34,331 bases of DNA from a virus (IMGVR_UViG_3300002145_000105:1-34331), one strand, 5' to 3'; positions 17,817-25,525 are shown, counted from the first letter of the stretch. Translations and numbers: made by a program. The notes: a model not told the origin generated them from the sequence alone.

Positions 17817-18219
17817 AGCATTCCACAAGAAACTAGGACTCCTTACGGATTACCCTAGTTTTGATGGATACATGTTCACTACTTTGATGGGACCCGTGTT
17901 CAATGTCCTTACACAGTATGCTGAAAATGCAAAACACTCAGATGAGTTCATTGAACGACGAACTAGCCTCCTTGCTGAAGAGCTTGCAGAGTTTATGGAG
18001 GCCCTAGTTGATGGAGATCGGGAAAAGATCGCCAAAGAAGGTGCGGATCTCATGTACGTCATCGTCGGTACTTTAGATATTCTAGGTATCGATGCAGAAG
18101 CAGCGTTCGATTTAGTCCATAAGTCGAACATGACAAAGTCTTACGGATACGACATTACAAACCGAGATAAAGGACCGGACTATCAAGAGCCGGACATGAA
18201 GCAATGCATCATCAAGTAG
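17788..18219 (+). CDS. MazG-like nucleotide pyrophosphohydrolase
   Basis: A 143-residue all-alpha NTP pyrophosphohydrolase. The metal-binding signature is EExxE (E64, E65, E68 in AEELAEFME) followed by ExxD (E84, D87 in EGADLMYV), and the C-terminal segment SNMTKSYGYDI...KGPDYQEPD is typical of phage MazG-like and PRA-PH-like proteins. The enzyme would hydrolyse dNTPs or (p)ppGpp-type nucleotides and could remove unwanted canonical nucleotides. ATG 17788 is chosen because earlier in-frame codons are deep inside the primase gene; the overlap with the primase is 29 nt. It opens the nucleotide-metabolism run. Confidence 0.82.
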   Translation: MRENLNTKARAFHKKLGLLTDYPSFDGYMFTTLMGPVFNVLTQYAENAKHSDEFIERRTSLLAEELAEFMEALVDGDREKIAKEGADLMYVIVGTLDILGIDAEAAFDLVHKSNMTKSYGYDITNRDKGPDYQEPDMKQCIIK

Positions 18220-19022
18220 TCTCTACAACACAGATCTGGGAAGAAGCAGTTCAAGCGATCATGCACGAAGGCGGGGAAGTCCCGTCTCGCAATGGTCCCA
18301 CAAAAGAACTGCAAGGGTTACTGTTCCCGGAACTGGATCCAACAGCGCCTTTCATCTATACCCGAGGGATGAGTTTCAAGTACGCTTGTGGTGAGACTCT
18401 TTGGTACTTGATGGGGTCTGATCGGCTCCACTGGATTGAAAAGTTTGCACCTTCGTACGGCCGATTCAGTGATAACGGTAAGACGCTGAATGGTGCCTAC
18501 GGTCCTAAGATCCGAAAAGGTATCCCGATTGTAATCGCCATGCTGAAGCAAGACCCAGCTACTCGCCGGGCCGTAATCCCGCTTTACGACATGACAAATC
18601 TAGGGCAAGACTCCAAGGACATCCCGTGTACGTTACACTTGCAGTTCTTGATTCGCGGAAGTAAACTGTTCATGATGGTTCACATGCGCAGTAACGACTT
18701 GTTTCTTGGATTCCCCTACGATGTTTTCGCCTTCTCGGTTATTCAGTGCCTGATTGCAAAGTACCTTCACATTGAAGTTGGGACTTATGCACACTTTGTC
18801 GCTTCTGGACACCTCTACGTTTCTGACTTCAAGAAACTGGCCAACACGCCTCTGCAAACTCCTCCGCCAGACATGCCGTACCACTTCGTAGAGGATGGTG
18901 TTCTTCATGACATCAGCTCTCAGTATAATGACTTTGAAGCTGACGCAACAAAGCTTGAATGTGGGGATACGACAATCATGCCACCTATTTGGCGATGGCT
19001 TATGGAGGGCGCGGAGCTGTGA
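18204..19022 (+). CDS. Thymidylate-synthase-fold enzyme, probably a dCMP-type hydroxymethylase or methylase
   Basis: A 272-residue member of the thymidylate synthase/pyrimidine hydroxymethylase family. The nucleophile is Cys142 (IPCTLHLQF), the phosphate-binding Arg162 lies in HMRSND, and the late GHLY motif holds the conserved His and Tyr. At the base-recognition position, thymidylate synthases have Asn (E. coli N177, GLPFN); here it is Asp173 (GFPYDVF), as in T4 dCMP hydroxymethylase (GFRND), and the MRSND/GF context also matches T4 gp42. The family knowledge is that Asn favours dUMP and Asp favours dCMP. The E. coli Trp80 position appears to be Tyr. The product would be 5-hydroxymethyl-dCMP or 5-methyl-dCMP; dTMP remains possible. 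It overlaps the MazG gene by 16 nt and the kinase gene by 28 nt. Confidence 0.85.
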   Translation: MHHQVVSTTQIWEEAVQAIMHEGGEVPSRNGPTKELQGLLFPELDPTAPFIYTRGMSFKYACGETLWYLMGSDRLHWIEKFAPSYGRFSDNGKTLNGAYGPKIRKGIPIVIAMLKQDPATRRAVIPLYDMTNLGQDSKDIPCTLHLQFLIRGSKLFMMVHMRSNDLFLGFPYDVFAFSVIQCLIAKYLHIEVGTYAHFVASGHLYVSDFKKLANTPLQTPPPDMPYHFVEDGVLHDISSQYNDFEADATKLECGDTTIMPPIWRWLMEGAEL

Positions 19023-19474
19023 TTATCATTGAAGGGTCTGACCATCTTGGTAAGACTACTTACTCACAGAAGGTGCAGAAGAACGGGTTCAAATATCGTC
19101 ACATGAGTAAACCGGAACCAGACTTCGATTATCGAAGTTATTCTTGGGGAGGGAACTATGTGTTCGACCGGCATTTTCTTGGGGGCTACGTTTACGGATA
19201 TGTGTTAGAGCTGCATCCTGTAGTGCCAGATTTCACTGACGCTTTCCGCATGAACTGTGACTTATTGAAATCTTCTAAATCCCAACTTGTGATTATCTAT
19301 ACCACAGACTTGTCTTGGTACTCTGATCATCTAGATAAGGGTAAGCCGGAGATGTTCAACAAAGAGCAGATCATGGCGGCTAATGATGTTTTCCGTTGGC
19401 TGGCCCAACACTATCTGGCAAGAAGAAGTCTTGCCATCGACATCCGTAACGGGAAATTCTATAATGCTCATTAG
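18995..19474 (+). CDS. Deoxynucleoside monophosphate kinase-like P-loop protein
   Basis: A 159-residue thymidylate-kinase-like protein. The P-loop EGSDHLGKT is at residues 13-21, directly after a hydrophobic beta strand (AVIIIEG). A DR-type motif (VFDRHF) at about residue 57 matches the conserved DR(Y/W/H) of dTMP kinases, and a hydrophobic Walker-B-like strand (LVIIYTTD) follows. It is shorter than host dTMP kinases (about 210 aa), as is usual in phages. Located just after the TS-fold enzyme, it could phosphorylate the modified dNMP. ATG 18995 is favoured because it places the P-loop near the N-terminus as in homologues; ATG 18959 is an alternative. Confidence 0.8.
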   Translation: MAYGGRGAVIIIEGSDHLGKTTYSQKVQKNGFKYRHMSKPEPDFDYRSYSWGGNYVFDRHFLGGYVYGYVLELHPVVPDFTDAFRMNCDLLKSSKSQLVIIYTTDLSWYSDHLDKGKPEMFNKEQIMAANDVFRWLAQHYLARRSLAIDIRNGKFYNAH

Positions 19475-19844
19475 GGAAAAATTGATGAATCGCCTCCTCC
19501 GCTTGCAGTCGATGGTCCATACAGACTGCAAGCGGAAGCTCGTTATCGCCATAACAGACCAACATGAGGCCCCTAAAGTGAATCGTGCCAAAGGGGAGTG
19601 TAAGAATATTGTCGGCGGTTGTGGCTGTACCCATGCAGAAGAGCAGTTCCACTACGATGATAGAGTCCAAGTAGTTGGGGTATCGTACTGGCCTTGCCTG
19701 GAATGTGCAACTCACATGTTGAAAGTGTTCCCTAACCTGGAGGCAGTTTTCTATCTTCACGGAGCAGAGCATCACCCAGATGGCCCTGAAATTCTTAGAC
19801 ACAATGGAGTCAAATGCGAACTCTTCATAACGGCCACCTCTTAG
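19464..19844 (+). CDS. Zinc-dependent dCMP/cytidine deaminase-like enzyme
   Basis: A 126-residue member of the cytidine/deoxycytidylate deaminase superfamily. The zinc and catalytic motif HAE is at residues 57-59 (CTHAEEQ, proton shuttle Glu59) and the second zinc motif PCLEC at 77-81 (C78, C81). Extra cysteines (C22, C46, C53, C55) recall the second zinc site of some phage dCMP deaminases. Typical dCMP deaminases convert dCMP to dUMP; in a phage carrying a dCMP-modifying enzyme it may instead remove unmodified dCMP. ATG 19464 is preferred over the more upstream ATG 19383, which lies deep inside the kinase gene. It overlaps the polymerase gene by 31 nt. Confidence 0.82.
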   Translation: MLIREKLMNRLLRLQSMVHTDCKRKLVIAITDQHEAPKVNRAKGECKNIVGGCGCTHAEEQFHYDDRVQVVGVSYWPCLECATHMLKVFPNLEAVFYLHGAEHHPDGPEILRHNGVKCELFITATS

Positions 19845-21700
19845 CTGAGACTGTAGAGGACCTGCCGAATACAGCAGGCTACAAAACGCTCTTCCTCGAC
19901 TTTGAGACAAGCGGTTTAGATCCTTACATGGGATCTATTGTCTGCGGAGTAGCATTAGTTTGCGATTCAGAGAAGCAGGCTATCTATGTCCCTGTAAATC
20001 ACCATTTTGGACCTAAGCTCCCTAAAGAAAACTTCGACCGCTGGTTGGAAGAGACCTTCCAAGGTAAAGAACGATGGGTGAATCATAACGTCAAGTTTGA
20101 CGCCCATTTCGCAACAAAGAACGGTGTGCCAGTTGAAAAGATTCCTCAGCTGATTGACACTTTACCTCTTTCGCGTATGCACTACACCAATCGTAGAACA
20201 TACGGATTGAAACCTCTTTGCAGAGATTGGCTTAGAATGCCGATGGATGAAGAGCGTGCCCTACAACCTTATTTCAAACAGTACGGGAAGAAGTTTGGAC
20301 ATGCTCCTGTGCCTTCAGATATTGAGGCTCCGTACGCTTGCATGGACGTAATCGGAAACCGTCGGTTGATGTCCTTCTTAGTTCAAAAGCGAGACCCAAG
20401 ACTGAAGCTAGTTTGGGATATTGAGAATCAGCTAACGTCTACGTTGTTTCGTATGGAGCAACGCGGGATGCGTATTGACATTCTTGAAACTAAGAAACAG
20501 TACCTGAAGACCTTACGAATTCTTGTGGAGCTTCAAGAGCAGCTTGCAGAATTCACTAACGGTGAGGAGTTTGTAGACTCGAACAAAATCCTTTTGGAGA
20601 TGCTCGTTATTCAATGGGGTCTACCTATTGTCGGGTACAATGAGCAAGATGATGGAAGAAAGACCCCTTCTTTCGACAAAGAAGCTTTGGCCCTGTATGC
20701 AGTCCATCCGCAAGTGCTTGGCGAACCTAAGCTGAAACGGCTTATTGAACTCATTAGAGAGTATCGCCACCACTCTCAGTTGAGTTCTTTGTACCTGGAA
20801 CCGTACCAGAACCTTGCAGATGAGAACGGTGACCTACACACGAGTTACACCCAAGTGATTCGTACTGGACGGATGTCTGCAAAGCATCCTAACGCTCAGC
20901 AACTCAATAAGTGGGCGAAGAGCCTCATTGTTCCTCGCCCTGGACGTGCGTTTATATCTGCAGACGCTAGTCAGTTGGAGTATCGCTGGATTGGGGATAC
21001 AATCGAGGAAGAGAAAATCATCCATGCCTACCAGACGGATCCTAAAACAGACTTCCACACGCTTGCAGCACAGTTGATTCAGTCTTCCCGTAGCTCGGGT
21101 AAGACCATGAACTTTACTCTTAGTTTCGGTGCCGGTAAGGCTAAGGTTATTTCGTACTTGAAAAAGGACAAAGAGATTCTGGAGCGAATCAGCAAGCAGA
21201 CTTCTGACCCTAAAGAGTTTGAGGAACTCTGCAAGAAGGAGGCAGAGCGAATCTGGAGCACTTATCACCAAGAGTTCCCTAACCTGCACAAAGAGTCGAA
21301 AGCTGCAGAAGGGGCTGCTCGTAAGAACGGCTATATCGTGAACAAGTTTGGTCGCATTCGCCACTTGTTCCGTGATGAAACCTACAAGGCTTTCAACACG
21401 TACATTCAAGGTACAGCCAGTGACTATGTCAAATCTAGACTCGTTGCCCTGGACACGCAAGAGTTTTGGGATCTAGGGGTTTGGCCTCTTATCACCGTCC
21501 ATGACGAGATTGTTATGGAAGGTGATGTTGAAGCGATCGAAGATCCTTATGTTCAAAAACGGGTGCGAGAAGTCTTACAAGAGTGTCCTATCCCTTGTAA
21601 GATCCCACTTCTTTGGGATATCGGTTCTTCCCGCCTCAACTGGCGACAGGCTACGGTCAACTCAGACCATAACAAAAACGACGACCCTGTGCCGACCTAG
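19814..21700 (+). CDS. Family A (T7/Pol I-type) DNA polymerase with 3'-5' exonuclease
   Basis: A 628-residue replicative polymerase. Exonuclease motifs: ExoI FLDFETSGLD (D29, E31), ExoII VNHNVKFDAHF, ExoIII YACMDVIGNRRL. Polymerase motifs: A ISADASQLEYRW (D384), B RSSGKTMNFTLSFGAG (R426, K430), C TVHDEIVME (H563, D564, E565). There is no 5' nuclease domain, as in T7-type enzymes. At the position of E. coli Pol I Phe762 (T7 Tyr526) it has Phe434, predicting discrimination against dideoxynucleotides; the Pol I Tyr766 position is Phe438. It begins inside the deaminase gene and ends shortly before a GC hairpin, so it closes this operon. Confidence 0.95.
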   Translation: MRTLHNGHLLAETVEDLPNTAGYKTLFLDFETSGLDPYMGSIVCGVALVCDSEKQAIYVPVNHHFGPKLPKENFDRWLEETFQGKERWVNHNVKFDAHFATKNGVPVEKIPQLIDTLPLSRMHYTNRRTYGLKPLCRDWLRMPMDEERALQPYFKQYGKKFGHAPVPSDIEAPYACMDVIGNRRLMSFLVQKRDPRLKLVWDIENQLTSTLFRMEQRGMRIDILETKKQYLKTLRILVELQEQLAEFTNGEEFVDSNKILLEMLVIQWGLPIVGYNEQDDGRKTPSFDKEALALYAVHPQVLGEPKLKRLIELIREYRHHSQLSSLYLEPYQNLADENGDLHTSYTQVIRTGRMSAKHPNAQQLNKWAKSLIVPRPGRAFISADASQLEYRWIGDTIEEEKIIHAYQTDPKTDFHTLAAQLIQSSRSSGKTMNFTLSFGAGKAKVISYLKKDKEILERISKQTSDPKEFEELCKKEAERIWSTYHQEFPNLHKESKAAEGAARKNGYIVNKFGRIRHLFRDETYKAFNTYIQGTASDYVKSRLVALDTQEFWDLGVWPLITVHDEIVMEGDVEAIEDPYVQKRVREVLQECPIPCKIPLLWDIGSSRLNWRQATVNSDHNKNDDPVPT

Positions 21701-21708
21701 GGCTCGTT

Positions 21709-21725
21709 GGGCCCCCTAGGGGCCC
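21709..21725 (+). terminator. GC-rich hairpin after the polymerase gene
   Basis: A perfect 7-bp stem, GGGCCCC (21709-21715) and GGGGCCC (21719-21725), loop CTA, starting 8 nt after the polymerase stop. Only TT follows, so efficiency is uncertain, but the position fits a terminator. Confidence 0.5.
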
Positions 21726-21735
21726 TTACATACGT

Positions 21736-21779
21736 TTTACAGTAAAGGTGGCCCCATAGCGGCCCCTAGGCCGTATAAT
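21736..21779 (+). promoter_or_regulatory. Promoter region with TTTACAGTAAA palindrome and TATAAT
   Basis: TTTACAGTAAA at 21736-21746 and a consensus TATAAT at 21774-21779. No good -35 hexamer lies 16-18 nt upstream of the -10, so the palindrome 27 nt before it may be an activator site. The predicted leader (21786-21853) has repeated GGGCCCAT and CCCATAGGGG elements and no Shine-Dalgarno before ATG 21854. Confidence 0.5.
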
Positions 21780-21853
21780 AGGGCCCATGGGGGCAGCCTA
21801 CAGCCCATAGGGGCCCATAGGGGGCCCATAACCTATAAACCCGCAAACCTACC

Positions 21854-22192
21854 ATGAACACACAAGAAAACGACCTGGAATATGCTCTTGCTGCACTACG
21901 CTACTACCGTGACCTTCTTGAAGGAGGCGCTGAAGCAAGAATCTCGCTGCTGAAACGCGAGATGGCCCCCATTGTCAGGGCGATCCACAAGATCCGCAGA
22001 GACAAAGAAGAGGCCCCAGAACACATTGCAAACCTTCGCAACAAGATGACCCAGCTCCACTTAGGGTTTTCAAACAAGACAAAAATCTCACGCTTGACAC
22101 GCTTGCGCGCCGAAACCGAACAGTTGGAAGGGGTCCTTAGTGAAGAAGCCCTAATGGGTATCATGGAGGAACTCGATTGTTTGGACAACTAA
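21854..22192 (+). CDS. Hypothetical helical protein, 112 aa
   Basis: First gene of a new transcription unit, with a leader that ends in A/C-rich sequence (CCGCAAACCTACC) and has no Shine-Dalgarno. The product is almost entirely helical and charged, likely coiled coil (SLLKREMAPIVRAIHKIRRDKEEAPEHI, RLTRLRAETEQLEGVLSEEAL). I do not recognise a family. It overlaps the ligase gene by 16 nt, which suggests co-translation. Confidence 0.7.
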   Translation: MNTQENDLEYALAALRYYRDLLEGGAEARISLLKREMAPIVRAIHKIRRDKEEAPEHIANLRNKMTQLHLGFSNKTKISRLTRLRAETEQLEGVLSEEALMGIMEELDCLDN

Positions 22193-22959
22193 CCAAACTG
22201 CGACCCAAAGTTCATACTTACGATGGTCAGGACTATGTCCGGGCTTTTCGTAAGTATGACGGGCATCGCATCGGGGTGGTCAGTGACCGTGGTGTGCCTT
22301 TCTTCTTCGGTCGCAAGTCCCACGAACTGCTGCTTGGCGAGTTTGACTTTGCAGAAGCTCTGTTCAAGCTGCCTCACGGCACCATCTTGGATGGGGAACT
22401 GTTCTTACCTGGAGGTAGGTCTACTGACGTTCCTCACTATATCGCACAAGAGAAGCCGGGACTTGTTTATCGAGTCTTTGGAATCTACCAGTGGGGTGAC
22501 CAACTCATTAGGCACTGGGAAGACTACGACCGAATCTGCAAGGAAGCAAGGTTCAACGTTCAAGAGCCTGAGAAAATGCGAGACCGAGAAGAGTTACTAG
22601 ACTTAGCCAAAGAACTAGGTATCGAAGGTTTTGTTCTCAAGAACTGTCCTAGCCGAGAGTGGTATAAGTTGAAGCCGACTGAAACTGTCGATGCTGTTGT
22701 TGTCTGCCCTCTTTACGGGACTGGTCGCAACACCTACCGAGTAGGCTCAGTCGAGGTGACTTGCAGAATCAATGGGCGGCTACTCGCTGGTACCGTGAAA
22801 CTGCAAAGCGCAAAAGACCGAATTCCCTTCAAAAGTGACGCTTATGTTGGGCGTGTCTTAGAACTCCAACATGAGGGTATCACAAAACACAACCGATTCA
22901 AGTTCGCCCGTTTTATGCGATGGCGTGACGACAAACCTGCGGAGGAGTGCTACCAATGA
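22177..22959 (+). CDS. ATP-dependent DNA ligase
   Basis: A 260-residue nucleotidyltransferase/ligase. Motif I is KYDG with the AMP-accepting Lys26, motif III-like LVYRVFGIYQW lies near residue 105, motif IV is EGFVLK and motif V WYKLKP. The final ~75 residues (VDAVVVCPLYGTGRN to FMRWRDDK) form the OB-fold expected for a minimal phage ligase. It would seal nicks during replication or repair. The start is TTG 22177: GGAGGA at 22165-22170 is well spaced for it, and no in-frame ATG exists before the conserved motif I. Overlaps the next gene by ATGA. Confidence 0.88.
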   Translation: MFGQLTKLRPKVHTYDGQDYVRAFRKYDGHRIGVVSDRGVPFFFGRKSHELLLGEFDFAEALFKLPHGTILDGELFLPGGRSTDVPHYIAQEKPGLVYRVFGIYQWGDQLIRHWEDYDRICKEARFNVQEPEKMRDREELLDLAKELGIEGFVLKNCPSREWYKLKPTETVDAVVVCPLYGTGRNTYRVGSVEVTCRINGRLLAGTVKLQSAKDRIPFKSDAYVGRVLELQHEGITKHNRFKFARFMRWRDDKPAEECYQ

Positions 22960-23345
22960 AAACCTTGCTCCTTATTCGTGGAATCCCAAGTTCCGGCAAG
23001 AGTGAACTTGCCCGAGCTTTGGAAGGCCTCGGTGCAAAATGGTTTGAAGCCGACAAGTTTTACCCTGACAAGTTTGAACTTGGTCTTCTTGAAGAAGCGC
23101 ATCAATGGTGTGAAAAAGGTGTCAAAAAGGCGATGAAAAAGAGCCATCCTTTCATTGTCGTCTCTAACACTTTTATCAAGATTTGGTGGATGAGTCCTTA
23201 TAAAGAGCTGGCTGAAAAGTATGGCTATCGACTCCAAATCGTGGTCAAAGAGAAGCACCATAAAGGTCGCACTAAGTGGCCGATTCCTAAAGCAAAGCTC
23301 ACTGAGTACATTGACGGGTTCGAGTCCCGTCCCTGGAGTTCCTAA
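22956..23345 (+). CDS. P-loop (polynucleotide-kinase-like) kinase
   Basis: A 129-residue single-domain kinase. The Walker A GIPSSGKS is at residues 9-16, a FEADKFY motif (D35) follows, and the strand plus motif VVSNTFIKIWWMSPYKELAEKYGY matches the VVDNTN...W...PY..LA pattern of N4BP2/T4 PNK-type P-loop kinases. It sits one base before a gene whose product resembles the helical domain of 5-hydroxymethyl-dU DNA kinases, where P-loop kinase and helical domain are normally linked; the two may together phosphorylate hydroxymethylated bases in DNA (inference). ATG 22956, preceded by GGAGGA, is chosen over GTG 22947. Its 3' end contains a sequence identical in form to a tRNA T-arm (23314-23330). Confidence 0.78.
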   Translation: MKTLLLIRGIPSSGKSELARALEGLGAKWFEADKFYPDKFELGLLEEAHQWCEKGVKKAMKKSHPFIVVSNTFIKIWWMSPYKELAEKYGYRLQIVVKEKHHKGRTKWPIPKAKLTEYIDGFESRPWSS

Positions 23346-24172
23346 TGGGAAAAACTAACTACACCAATGGGAGTGCGACAGTAGATGACCTATTCTACTG
23401 GATGAAAGAACGTCACAAGATTTACCTTGCTAAAAAGGTGGGTGAACCTTGGCCTTGGACAGAAGACCCGATCCTGCAAGAGTGGAAGTTCACCAACGTG
23501 TTCCGCCAGTTGGATAAGGGTACGGTCGCTTTGATTGATATGTTGGCGGGAGCGACTAACTACGAGTTGATCCTCGCCAATACCGTTTGGTATCGCTTGT
23601 TCAACCGTTATGAGCATGCGACTGACATTGGTTTCTGCAACTCTTTTGAGGAGCTTCAATCACGTATGCGTGCTGTGCGTGATTCCGGTAAGAAGGTCTT
23701 TACGGGAGCTCACATGACGTGGGCTCCAGCCAAAGTCTGCAAGGTTGAAGCTTACCTTGGAAGCTGTAAACTCTTCTTTGATGGGCACGGTAGAGACTAC
23801 TGTATGAACATCACAGATGAAGGCTTTGTGCAAGAACTCAAATACGCCTTTGACCAGCTCTTAGCCATGAAAGTACCAGGGATTGGTCCTTTCATTGCTT
23901 ATGAGATCGTAAGTGATCTGCGCTGGACTTTGCTTACAAAAGCACATGACATCAACACTTGGGCCAATATCGGTCCAGGCTGCAAACGTGGGTTGGAACG
24001 TCTTGGGATGGAAGTACATCTTGACAGCCTGCGACATTTACTTTCAATAACCCCAGACCTAGGTCGTCCCCTAGAACTTCGTGAAATTGAGCACTCCCTT
24101 TGTGAATTCGACAAATACCAACGAGTCAAAACGGGCGCCGGAAGGCCTCGAGGAAGATATCAACATGAGTGA
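23345..24172 (+). CDS. HMUDK helical-domain-type / aGPT-pyrophosphorylase-like DNA modification protein
   Basis: A 275-residue protein whose N-terminal segment FYWMKERHKIYLAKKVGEP and PWPWTEDPILQEWKFTNVFR (about residues 17-55) is the hallmark of the family called 5-hmdU DNA kinase helical domain, grouped with putative alpha-glutamyl/putrescinyl-thymine pyrophosphorylases. A helix-hairpin-helix-like VPGIGPFIAYEIVSDLRW lies near residues 175-193. Proteins of this group work in phage pathways that build hypermodified thymidine from 5-hydroxymethyluracil after replication. Its ATG shares a base with the stop of the P-loop kinase. Whether it is an enzyme or a DNA-reading partner of the kinase cannot be told from sequence. 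Confidence 0.78.
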   Translation: MGKTNYTNGSATVDDLFYWMKERHKIYLAKKVGEPWPWTEDPILQEWKFTNVFRQLDKGTVALIDMLAGATNYELILANTVWYRLFNRYEHATDIGFCNSFEELQSRMRAVRDSGKKVFTGAHMTWAPAKVCKVEAYLGSCKLFFDGHGRDYCMNITDEGFVQELKYAFDQLLAMKVPGIGPFIAYEIVSDLRWTLLTKAHDINTWANIGPGCKRGLERLGMEVHLDSLRHLLSITPDLGRPLELREIEHSLCEFDKYQRVKTGAGRPRGRYQHE

Positions 24173-24398
24173 AAAAGCTAAGCCGAGTAAATCGATCGAC
24201 GTCGCCCAAGCCAAAATTGATGGAGTCCCTAATATTGAGATCATCAACGCTTTGAGGGCGCGATTCAGTTGGGACCAGCTTGACACAGTCACCTTTGACG
24301 GCGCTTGTGAAAACTGTGGATTTGGGTACGTAGAAAGTGCAACAGCACATGAATCAAACGGAGGTCCCTGCAAAGGTGAGTACTTATCTGTTAGTTGA
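24165..24398 (+). CDS. Small hypothetical protein, 77 aa, with Cys pair
   Basis: ATG 24165 follows GAGGAAGAT, a plausible Shine-Dalgarno, and overlaps the upstream stop by 8 nt. The protein has a basic, flexible N-terminus and a helical middle (NIEIINALRARFSWDQL). A C-terminal CENCGFG motif, with one more Cys near the end (GGPCKG), may bind zinc. No family recognised. Confidence 0.6.
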   Translation: MSEKAKPSKSIDVAQAKIDGVPNIEIINALRARFSWDQLDTVTFDGACENCGFGYVESATAHESNGGPCKGEYLSVS

Positions 24399-24780
24399 AG
24401 ACGGTATTCTCGTCTTGAAGAACGATACTGAAACAATCGAACAGCTGGACTTTGTTGGGGATCTTATCCTACGACATCCTAAAAGCCGGGATTTCTTTAT
24501 CGAAGAGTACCAAGCGGGTTACTTAGTATCTCGCTTCGGTCTTATCACTAACCCGGAGATTTTCAATACAAAAGATGAGGCTGAATTCGGGTTGACCTGT
24601 GCAGTAGCGACTTTAGACCTTGTAGAGGGTAAGTCACTTTCCAGCTCTTTCACCAAAGATAATGGTGAACAGATTTTCATTCTACGTTCAAAACTAGGAC
24701 ACATCTATGTCTATTCAAAAGGAAGTGGTCGCTATGGCTACACAAAGGATCTTAATGAAGCCTGGACAAAAACCGATTGA
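24376..24780 (+). CDS. Hypothetical protein, 134 aa
   Basis: GTG 24376 is favoured since GGAGGT at 24360-24365 is well placed; ATG 24349 in the same frame would lengthen it by nine residues. The sequence begins STYLLVEDGILVLKND and is mixed alpha/beta with no Cys pairs or membrane segment. The C-terminal part (FILRSKLGHIYVYSKGSGRYGYTKDLNEAW) is aromatic and basic. No family recognised. Its 3' end overlaps the glycosyltransferase-like gene by 47 nt. Confidence 0.6.
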   Translation: MSTYLLVEDGILVLKNDTETIEQLDFVGDLILRHPKSRDFFIEEYQAGYLVSRFGLITNPEIFNTKDEAEFGLTCAVATLDLVEGKSLSSSFTKDNGEQIFILRSKLGHIYVYSKGSGRYGYTKDLNEAWTKTD

Positions 24781-25519
24781 GGTTTTTATCCCTACACGGG
24801 GACGTCGAGACAATCAGATCACCATCAATGAACTGGACTGCTCCAAGTTCAAAGTATGGGTTGTGCATGAACCTGAAGAGCGCCCATATGACTTGCCGGA
24901 TCATGTAGAGTCATTGGTCTACCACGGCGGAGGCGGTCTCAGCGCCAAGCGGGACTTCATTTACGCTTTCGCCAAAGATCGAGATGTCATCTGTGTCCAG
25001 ATTGATGATGATTGCAGGATCTACCGCCGAGAGGATGGTGCTGGCAGCTATCTGCAAAAGCAGAGCGACATCAGCGAACTGCTTTGCATGATTCAGTTGG
25101 CCGTTAGTGAAGGATACCTCCACGGAGGCATTAGCCAACGAGCTGGAAACAATCGCGAACCTGCAAACATGAAGGAGAACGCGAAAGTAGTATGCTTCAT
25201 GTGGCATTACGGAGTAGACGTCTTCTTTGGCGAGACTCTTGTTATGGCCGATTACAACACGACTCTCGCTTTGCTGACTTCGGGCTACCCAAATCTTGTG
25301 TTTTTCGAGTGGTGTTGCAACCAGAGCTCTGGATACAAAGGTGGATGCGCTCTTTACCGTACAAAAGAGATGGTGAAACAAGTTGCCGAGTACCTAGAGA
25401 AGAAGTACCCTGGGATTGTCACAGCGGAGGTGAAGTACACCAAAGGTAAAGGAGTCTTTGGAGGGAAAAGAACTGACGTCCGAGTTCAGTGGAAAAAGGC
25501 TTTCAAGGAGTCTCGCTGA
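24734..25519 (+). CDS. GT-A-fold glycosyltransferase-like protein (TET-associated glycosyltransferase type)
   Basis: A 261-residue putative nucleotide-sugar glycosyltransferase. The N-terminal IEVFIPTRGRRDNQIT strand-loop, GGGLSAKRDFIYAFA segment and acidic IDDDC (D91-D93, the DxD-type metal site) give a GT-A Rossmann half. GGISQRAGNNR, MADYNTTLALLTSGYPNLVF and GGCALYRT plus the end motif TDVRVQWKKAF match my recollection of the TET-associated glycosyltransferase family, proposed to put sugars on oxidised or hydroxymethylated bases in phage DNA. The start at ATG 24734 has AGGAAG nearby; ATG 24707 and 24755 are alternatives. With a hydroxymethylase-like enzyme upstream, glycosylation of 5-hydroxymethylpyrimidine is the natural hypothesis. 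Confidence 0.72.
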   Translation: MATQRILMKPGQKPIEVFIPTRGRRDNQITINELDCSKFKVWVVHEPEERPYDLPDHVESLVYHGGGGLSAKRDFIYAFAKDRDVICVQIDDDCRIYRREDGAGSYLQKQSDISELLCMIQLAVSEGYLHGGISQRAGNNREPANMKENAKVVCFMWHYGVDVFFGETLVMADYNTTLALLTSGYPNLVFFEWCCNQSSGYKGGCALYRTKEMVKQVAEYLEKKYPGIVTAEVKYTKGKGVFGGKRTDVRVQWKKAFKESR

Positions 25520-25525
25520 CAGGCT

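Noticed and set aside
18204-19022. Plain annotation as thymidylate synthase
   Set aside because: The Asp at the Asn177 position and the T4 gp42-like context make dUMP methylation only one of several options, so the broader call is used.
20834-21460. 208-aa minus-strand frame inside the DNA polymerase gene
   Set aside because: It covers conserved polymerase motifs A and B on the plus strand and has no start signal.
23267-23345. Possible complete tRNA gene ending with the T-arm at 23314-23330
   Set aside because: No acceptor strand TCCAGGG, D-arm or 5-bp anticodon stem can be placed upstream; the bases are inside a well-supported kinase frame.
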